Position numbers and translations under genes: made by a program. From NCBI GenBank assembly GCA_051530055.1, contig CM121341.1:15810001-15874000 (forward strand): 64,000 bases of DNA, given 5' to 3'. Below the pieces are notes generated by a model. It saw only the letters and a list, made by a program, of their open reading frames with translations. It had not been told where the DNA came from and made no database searches. The number at the start of each line of letters is the position of its first letter. Position 1 is the stretch's first letter. Source of the stretch: Neoechinorhynchus agilis (Eukaryota > Acanthocephala). Below, piece by piece: positions 56,678 to 64,000 of this stretch.

Positions 56678-57470
56678 ATGAACAAGCACATACAATGGAC
56701 GCACGAACAAGAAAAATCGGGTGCCTTGCCATTCCTAGATGTCAACATTAAGAGGAACTTGGATGGCACTTTCTCAACCTCAGTCCACATTAAACAAGGT
56801 GCCCCACATCAAGTCGTTCCTTGGATCTCTGCTCAACCGCAAAAATACAATATATCAAGGATTCGATCGCTATTTATCAGGGGATATCGATACTGCTCAG
56901 ACGATGGCATCCTCAAGAACGAACTGGATCGGAAAGAGCGAGGAAGGATGCGATACTAATTGAAATAAGGGAATCAATGGCAACTGAGGAAAAAGATACA
57001 TTGAAATCCCATACATAAATGGCGATAGGAATTCAAAGATGGAATCTCTAATCAAACGACTTGACACAAATAAGGAATACAAATTATATTGTAAAAAAGG
57101 GCGTAAACTAAACAGTCTCTTACGACCCGAAAAAGAGGAAATGATCAATGAATGTGTAAACAAAATCCCATGCCTAGACTGCGATCAATCTTATATCGGA
57201 CAAACAAATAATATCAAGAGACGATTGACCGAACACCGAAGAGCAGTCAGCAAAGGGACAGATACTAACTCGGCAATAGTTTATCATATCATAGATAATG
57301 GACATAGGATCAATTTTGAAAGGGCTGAAATCCTTGCGAGGAACGGAAACCGTAGGGACAGGACAACAATGGAGGCCATTTTTATTCAACAACTAAACAC
57401 ATTCACGCATACCTACGTGTTCCGCCTGATATATTCACGATGGGGCAAAGGATTCAAAGTGACCGTGTGA
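56678..57470 (+). mobile_element. Penelope-like element, second family, truncated
   Basis: The first block (56678-56959) is the C-terminal RT region: IQWTHEQEKSGALPFLDVNI, PWISAQPQKYNISRIRSL. A frame break of about 80 nt follows, then 57039-57470 encodes the linker and GIY-YIG domain (CVNKIPCLDCDQSYIGQTNN, IKRRLTEHRR, AIFIQQLNTF). About 70 percent similar to the family at 33 kb. The catalytic RT core is absent (5' truncation). Confidence 0.85.
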
Positions 57471-57484
57471 ATGTATTTTAGATT

Positions 57485-57512
57485 CTGAAGAAGGCCAGCG
57501 AGCAGGCCGAAA
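57485..57512 (+). ncRNA. Hammerhead-like hairpin after second-family Penelope ORF
   Basis: CTGAAGA, AGGCC..GGCC stem, GAAAA, 15 nt after the stop. The hairpin and flanking core bases are conserved relative to the first family although the loop differs, which points to selection on the structure. Confidence 0.45.
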
Positions 57513-58209
57513 ATTCAAATTGATAAATTACAATCTTTCTTCGCCAAGTCCTACAATAAATGTGGAACTTATATTCAAGAGTTCCTTCATTTGTTGGCAA
57601 AGATCGGGTTGATTCATTATTTCCTTTCATTGTTTTTGGATGTTCAGTTTATTCGGTCGAATAGCTCTTTCCTCGCTTGTTGACCACCATCCAACATACA
57701 AATCAAAGAGACTACGGAATCAGCCTGACCTTGGTCAACGAATAAGGGCAGAACAACGTCCCGAGGATCATAGGATGAAGTTCTAGGTTGTGCGCGCGCT
57801 CAATCGACTTGCATTTTCGAGGGAAGTTTAAGAATTTTTAGCAGATAATAGTGATGAGCCATTTAGGAATGATAGGTACAAGCGGGTGATAACGAATTTC
57901 TTGGAGGAACTATTTTCACTCTGAAGGATTATAGTTATGACCACGTGTTGATAGCTTAGATTTACATGCCCTAAGTATTAAATCGTTTAGCTTTTAGTGT
58001 TTGGAGATTATTTTTTGCGGGTATACTTATGTTGCTAAATAAAATACGATAGCCGGATTCAGTGTTTCTTTGTCCAAAATTATTTATTTATTAAAACACC
58101 AACTTGCGTGGTTTCTAGGAACTTGAATGGATTACGCTTACTTGTGGACGCATATAGGCGAACCTGTTGAGCTCTGGACTACTCGGTATTGTGAGTTGTT
58201 AAGCGTTTA
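57513..58209. other. Intergenic, nothing recognised
   Basis: Convergent spacer; AAATAAAATACG near 58037 and TTTATTTATTAAAAC near 58083 could be polyadenylation regions. Confidence 0.4.
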
Positions 58210-61200
58210 TCATACGTAAATCACGGACGGGTTTGATGGAATGCTTTTGTCATCCGGTATTTGGTAATGTTGTGGACTAGCTAAAGCGCTTCCGATCAGA
58301 TCCTGATTGCTCCGTAGCCGTGAATCACTGCATGTGCAATCATCCCAAGAACTAAGTGCCATATCACTACTTCCCAACTGGGCGACACTATCCGTGAGAT
58401 CACCGAGTAATGAAGTCCTTTGCGTGATTCCAACGGTTGCTCCACCGACTGCTTTTGATGATCCGCCAATTATATAATATTTAATATAGCGATAATCCGA
58501 GGATTCGGGCGAAACGATTGAGCTGCGATCCGGTGAAGATTGCGACGGACCAAATGTCGAGTTGTTGATTCTTTGTTGGAAAATGAACAAGTTACCACGT
58601 TTAATTATGAGGTATATGAGGACGGCGATTACGGAAACCAATAATACTATTGCACCGAGCAAGAGGCTGTGTACTATTGTTAAATTTATAGAACTGATCT
58701 TTTGTGGCTCAAATGGTGGTTCTTAAAAAATAGTGGTGAATTGTTTGATCAAAAAAGTAAATACGTACTTGATATCACGGCTGTCGATATGGAATGTACA
58801 TTATCTAAACGGTGGAAGGAGTTTTGAAAGATTGACAGTCCGTGACGTTCAACGACAGTCAATGCTCAAAAGTTAAGAAACTCTGATTTTGAAAAGGTGA
58901 AGTCGACTCAAATAAATCTATGTGTAACTTTTTAAATCATGTTTACCGATAAATGTTTAAGCAATTGTGATCTCCATGCATAATGCTGTTTCGTTTTTTC
59001 CTGGGGAAACTACTTGTGTCCCGTATACCATATAATTCACGTCGAATAATGCACAAAAAGGCCTTAAATATAATGGTAAAATGAAGCTTTGACCAAATAA
59101 GATAAGATTTCGTACAGCTTTTCATATATTTCCCTCTTTGAAAATATTAAACTTAACAGAGTAAATTGAGCAATAACACGAGTGCAATTGGTGACAAAAG
59201 CTTTGTTAATGTTCAACGGATACAAACTAATTTAGCTTACCTAAACAAATAGGACAGCAGTTTCCAGGAATGATGGCAGTTTTAACACATCTGATGGCTG
59301 GGCATAGAGTTCTTGTACAGATGATTTGCCCGTCGACACATTTGCAATTGCTGCAATCTCCCACATTCCAACTATCTCCATTTTGATAGGCTTTTCCATC
59401 GAACACACAAACCGACATTTTTGCTCCTTCTAAACCGGGAAGTAGGTGAATATTGTACTTTTGTCAAAGGATTATCAGGAAGTGCAGACATCTACAACCA
59501 GCTTTCACTTCCCCTTCATCGCTCCGCAACTACGCGATCGCACACCCAACATGCACATTCAACATAATGTGGTTTTGTAGATGGATCGGTTTCAGGGCGA
59601 AAAGGTGATGACTAACCTAAACAAAACGGACAGCAGGTTCCTTTCTTGACGACTGGATTCGCACATGTGATTTGTGGACAAATTTCAGGGTAACAATAAG
59701 AAGTTCCCTTTTTGCAAGTACAACTTTGACAAGTGTCTGGTTTCCACACATCTCCATCAGCATGGATGGAACCCTTGTGGAAACATTGCATTGCATCGCC
59801 AACCCTGTCATAAATATCAGGTTCATAGGGTTCGATTGCTCGTTCGAGAGTTTCGTTGCATAGAGTACAGCATGAACCAAGTCGGATTTGGCGACTACTG
59901 CATTGAATCGGAGGACAGATCGCAACATCGCAAAATGCTAGACCCATTAGACAAACACAAGATGTACAGTTGTCAATCACAATTAATTCTCCATCGGGTA
60001 AGAGATCCCCAGATAGTTTTCGGCATAACTCAGTGCTCGTTATTGGAGGTCGCGGAGTGTCTATTTGTGTAGGTAAACGTTTTTGTTATGAAAAGTGATT
60101 TGTGGAACTTACCGTCAGCGCAAATAGGACAACACTGTCCTTCTATCCATATTGGAGTTGCACAAGATAACAACGGGCATGATATCAATACACATCGCTC
60201 CAGTCCGTTGGAGCAGTGACATTGACGACATCCATCGAAGTAAATTTCTCCACTTGCATATGTTCGACCTCCAGAATGGCATGAAGCAAATATCGACAGA
60301 CCGGTATCTTCTGAAACACATTTGCACACACCCCGTCCTTCTACATCCACTTCGAACCCGTTAGGGCAGTCTAGATTACATCCTTGCAACCGCTGAGGAC
60401 TATTTTTACACTCACAAACCAAGCATCCCCTTTCGTCTTCTGCAAACCCAAACGGGCATAATCGGTCACAGTTGGTCAGTAGCGTACAACTTGGTCTAGG
60501 TAGACATTGACAGCTTCTACGTAAAGAGTCGTCCTGAACAGCAAAACCATGTTGGCACAATATAGAGTTGCATCGTAGCCGGTCACATTTGCAAAGATTA
60601 CAGCCCTGTTCATCAGTTAGGTACCCGAACTCGCAAGCTCTAGTACACGGGTATTGATCTACTGGACATGTCCGATTAATAACCGCTGCTGGAACATCTG
60701 TCGCGCCTAAGCAAACCGGGCAACACACGTCCGGAAGCTTGACTGGATTGCTGCATGGCGGCTTTACACAATATTCAGCTATACATCTAGCTCGACCGTG
60801 CTCACATGAGCACTTAAAACAACCTTCGGCTTCAAGCCATGTTTGATTATGGGTAAAAAATCTATTCTCACTCATGCAACCTCCACATACTGGACAGCAT
60901 TCATTTTCAGGAGTAAACATATATCCACATCCTGCCGGAGGAACACATTCTTCGCGAGTGCAATACACAAGACCTTTTTCACAACGACAAGTGTTGCATT
61001 TATCAGGTGACCATACTTCAGTGTCTTTGTGGCTTGATCCGTCGAAAGTACAAAATCCAGAATCGGCTAAAAATACAAGCTAAGCATTTAGTGTATTGCA
61101 GCAATTTCAAAAATGTGGCGCATATAGCATCTATTCGAACTTTTCTCCCCCATTTTGGAAAACCTTGTCCAACCTTTTCCAACTGATGGTTCACACGAAC

Positions 61201-62248
61201 ACACGGAAAATTAAACTCATTTGAAAAAATAAATTCTAGACGCAATCACAAACGTTTCGATTGTTAGGAAGATAATTAAAATCTAAGTAGTCAAAATTAA
61301 ATAAAGCTCGCACGTGAGCTTATTACTCGGGGGAAAAACGGGTTTTAGGCAACTCGACGGACTAAGGAGCAAATTAGTCTCGCTAAACCAGCTGCCGTTC
61401 CAAGTATGCTCACGATCAGTACAAAGATAGAAAAATGATCGAACCGCCAATGAAAAAATTCCATTTTGTATCTACGGACGGTTGTGTGATTGTTGGCGAT
61501 TAAAATGTTATTTAAGACAGATTTCGACCTTTGTTATATAAAACGGATTCTGTTTACAAATCCAGCTTATGGTTTTTCGCTAATGTGCAGATGTGTCCAA
61601 GAGAAAGATGCCCTATTTTTCGGTAAATCTTCATGGCATCAGGTGTCTGTGTGCGTACACTAGGATACTGGTCCTATCTTTATTATTCAGCAATGTTCTC
61701 AGCAATCCGGCATTACTAATGCTGTTAAAGAAAATTCTGAACGTACTTTGCAAGCACTGGAATGTATGGCAGCATGATCCCGGTCGTTGATTTCCGAATG
61801 AGATGATTTGTACGGACTGATTGAGGGGACATCGAGGTTTGAGGCATTCGTTGCATATACAGGCGGTTGAGGTAGATTCGCAGCAATTATCAGGTTGTGA
61901 AGTGTGGACAAGCCTGCTGTCGTTTGGGCATTTACTCTCACCTCCTTCTATCACAGGTGGAGCACAGTTAATACAATCTAAAAAAAGATGTTAAGCGACT
62001 TCCTAAGATAAGTTTGTGCAGATACACTTACCGGAAGATGGGGGTTCGTAATTCTCCGTTGCGAGTTTAGTCGAACGACTTGTGCAATCCGACCGGCTGA
62101 TTCCATCAGGAACATCCTCGGCATCCATTCCGCATACACTTATCTCGTAAGTTGCGTATTCATCAGTAAAAGTATAGTGCTCGAAAGTGAGAAAAAGATT
62201 GACAAGTGTAAAAAACAGTATGATATTGACTGGTCTCAGTGTGGTCAT
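58210..62248 (-). CDS. CRIM1: CRIM1-like VWC/antistasin transmembrane protein
   Basis: Six exons, all junctions in phase 1: 62248-62032, 61977-61747, 61066-60113, 60060-59617, 59429-59241 and 58721-58210, giving 848 residues. Introns are 54, 680, 52, 187 and 519 nt. Domain order: signal peptide (ILFFTLVNLFLTF), Cys-rich N-terminal part, two VWC repeats (CNTCRC to CCPVCGG; CFKCSC to CCPVCLG), about four antistasin-like repeats (CPVDQYPCTRACEFGY, CDRLCPFGF, CNLDCPNGF), four more VWC repeats ending CCPICLG, one membrane helix (AIVLLVSVIAVLIYLII) and a Ser-rich cytoplasmic tail. CRIM1 binds BMP ligands and tunes their processing at the cell surface. The frame is undamaged. The N-terminal IGFBP module of vertebrate CRIM1 is not evident. 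Confidence 0.88.
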
Positions 62249-64000
62249 TGGACGAAGTTAATTTTTTCATAGTGCATCAGTATACGCTATCCAGTCTTTC
62301 TTGAGTCTCCTATTGTATATACTGAAATAAGAGAAGCGATGAGAAAAGGAGAAACATGAGGTATTTTTGATTGGCAGGTGCTTTATATGCTGGAGTTGTT
62401 GGGAATTGCGAGGGTTATTTTTGTATTTCTATGCCGAGTTTCAGAAACGCTTTTAAACCGGTCACTAACTCTGCTGCTGTGCGTTTGCCAACGAGCAATG
62501 GCAAATATCAATACCTGGGTGCACCAATGTGCACACACTCACATCTATATATATCGAAGAACTGCTGATTTAAAGGCGCCTGCAACTCATAGAAGAACCA
62601 AGTTATACGATTTCATGTGTAATAAACGAGACAGTAAATGAGGATATAGCAATATTTTTCAAAAGAAAGTGTCCTCTAATTGAGCAGTTTATGATCTGTC
62701 TGAGAATGCGCGTGTATAGATAGTCTATTTTCTCCTCTGCCTTTCTATTGCTGAGCAATGAAACCGAGATGCAGCGCCATTTTGTGCCTTTACGGTCTAA
62801 GAAGAGAATGAGTTGAACATTGCGATCATTTTTGGCGGCGCTGGCTGGGGAATACCAGATGCGAGGAACAGATAAAGGAATCCTGATACATTCAGCATAA
62901 TGGCACAGCGTGTTCTGAGGGATGACAATATACCACCAGGCTCGATCGCGGTAAAAAAAGAATTGCTTCGAATTGACAACTCTTATTAGTTGTTAAAGTG
63001 TGCCTTTGCAAAACAAATCTCTTATATATCACTATATTTCGAGAAAGGAAGTCTGCAAGGAATCATGTGGAGCGGAATGATGAGATCGCGCTCTCAGCCA
63101 TGCAGCATGTGGCACTCATGTGGGCGCTTTAGTTAGTCTATGATAGAAATAAAAAGGTTCCGAGACGTGGAATATGTTGTTTTAACTGGGATTACCAGCA
63201 TCACAATGGGAATGACTCCTTGCTGTCAAAGCAAATGGCTTTTTCGAAGATCTGTTACAGTGCGGCCGTAAACGAAAATTCATCACAGTTAAAATTAATC
63301 AATTATTCGCGTCAAGTTTTGGCTTCATTGGTATTGAACAGGGACAGTCTTGCCTTGAAACCCCGAGAAACTAAAAAGATGGCACTCACATAGCTTCATA
63401 ACTCACAAAATGTGAATGGAAAGTAAACACATTCTCATGAAAAATGGTTCAATCTAGCAAGAAAAACAGGACAAAATCGTCGTTTCAATAAGTTAATCTT
63501 CTAAGAGTAATCACATAGTACGAATTCTACTAGCATTGACCTGCAATGAACTCAGGCGTCGATGCGTTCAATAAAAATTAAGCTAAAGTTCGCCTTATAT
63601 TTATACCCAGAATTAATTTGGAAATATAGCTTCTAATTTTAAAGCGATACGCCCATTTTAACCTCGGCATTTATGGTTCAGTTCCCTCTAATTCGAAATA
63701 ATGCCGAACATATTATATCATTGGTTTATGACATCCGGGATAGGATTTTAACTAACTCTAAATTTGTGGCACGTTCACTTAGAAGTGGCATTCTATGCTT
63801 CTGAATTTTTACGCTACTGATTTAATCAGCGCTCAAAGAGAACAGTTTCAATACATGATTTTTGCTGCGATTCAATTCGTCGCAAATTTAATCTTACACA
63901 CCTTAAATTCATTGGAAATTTCAAACTTCAAACATAAGAATTTTTAGTGAAAAAAGAATATTTAACGCAACCTGAAACTCTTCGTTCTCGACAACCATTT
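62249..64000. other. Right-edge region without a recognised gene
   Basis: The promoter and 5' leader of the CRIM1-like gene should lie at the left end. The rest has no frame above about 90 codons with a family signature and no repeat shared with the window. Confidence 0.4.

Noticed and set aside
62371-62641. Two overlapping short plus frames upstream of the CRIM1-like gene
   Set aside because: Below 90 codons, no signature, and they lie in the likely promoter region.
1-64000. CRISPR array, bacterial operon or integron-like system
   Set aside because: No regularly spaced short repeats; spliced genes show the DNA is eukaryotic.

Overview
The window is eukaryotic and metazoan. Nearly every recognisable gene is split by GT-AG introns, most of them 43-54 nt, and the gene set is animal: TEX2, MAU2, TCTP, CRIM1, an MSK/RSK-type kinase, ribonucleotide reductase R2, a DnaJB chaperone and MBOAT acyltransferases. 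AT-rich intergenic DNA, minimal introns and many Penelope-like elements fit a compact invertebrate genome. The introns are nematode-like in size, but I see no spliced-leader gene or other decisive taxonomic marker, so the phylum is not assigned.

Layout. (i) 1.4-9.6 kb: a large inverted repeat. Each arm carries a TEX2-like lipid-transfer gene, and the centre holds a non-LTR-type reverse transcriptase gene (minus strand) with one in-frame TGA. The left TEX2 copy is open; the right copy has a frameshift. (ii) 9.6-15.4 kb: retroelement debris and one or two unidentified genes. (iii) 15.4-19.1 kb: two MBOAT (SOAT/DGAT-like) genes in tandem, the second lacking the catalytic His. (iv) 19-21 kb: broken pieces of the kinase and R2 genes beside a Penelope-like fragment. 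(v) 21.4-32.3 kb: an Arg/Asn/Gly-rich protein, TCTP, an unidentified gene end, MAU2 and a DnaJB gene, with foldback repeats between them.

(vi) 32.7-38.9 kb: a mosaic of Penelope-like elements (one interrupted by a 600-bp direct-repeat insertion), a Ty3/gypsy relic and a highly corrupted kinase copy. (vii) 38.9-52.9 kb: two tandem copies of a 7,024-bp unit, each with a Penelope GIY-YIG fragment, a retroelement nuclease-like fragment, a complete R2 gene, a small unidentified gene and a kinase gene. The kinase is full length only in the second unit, where it runs into a C-terminal pseudokinase domain; its N-terminal domain is damaged there. (viii) 54-57.5 kb: a decayed relative of the central reverse transcriptase and a second Penelope family. 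(ix) 58.2-62.2 kb: a six-exon CRIM1-like transmembrane protein, followed by 1.7 kb with no recognised gene.

Much of the window is duplicated or rearranged. Small indels in several repeat copies could be biological decay or assembly error, and raw reads are needed to separate the two. The strongest candidates for something undescribed are the reverse-transcriptase family with a conserved C-terminal RGRPP motif and no visible endonuclease (4.2-6.1 and 54.1-56.0 kb), and the convergent foldback near 25 kb whose two arms encode similar peptides.
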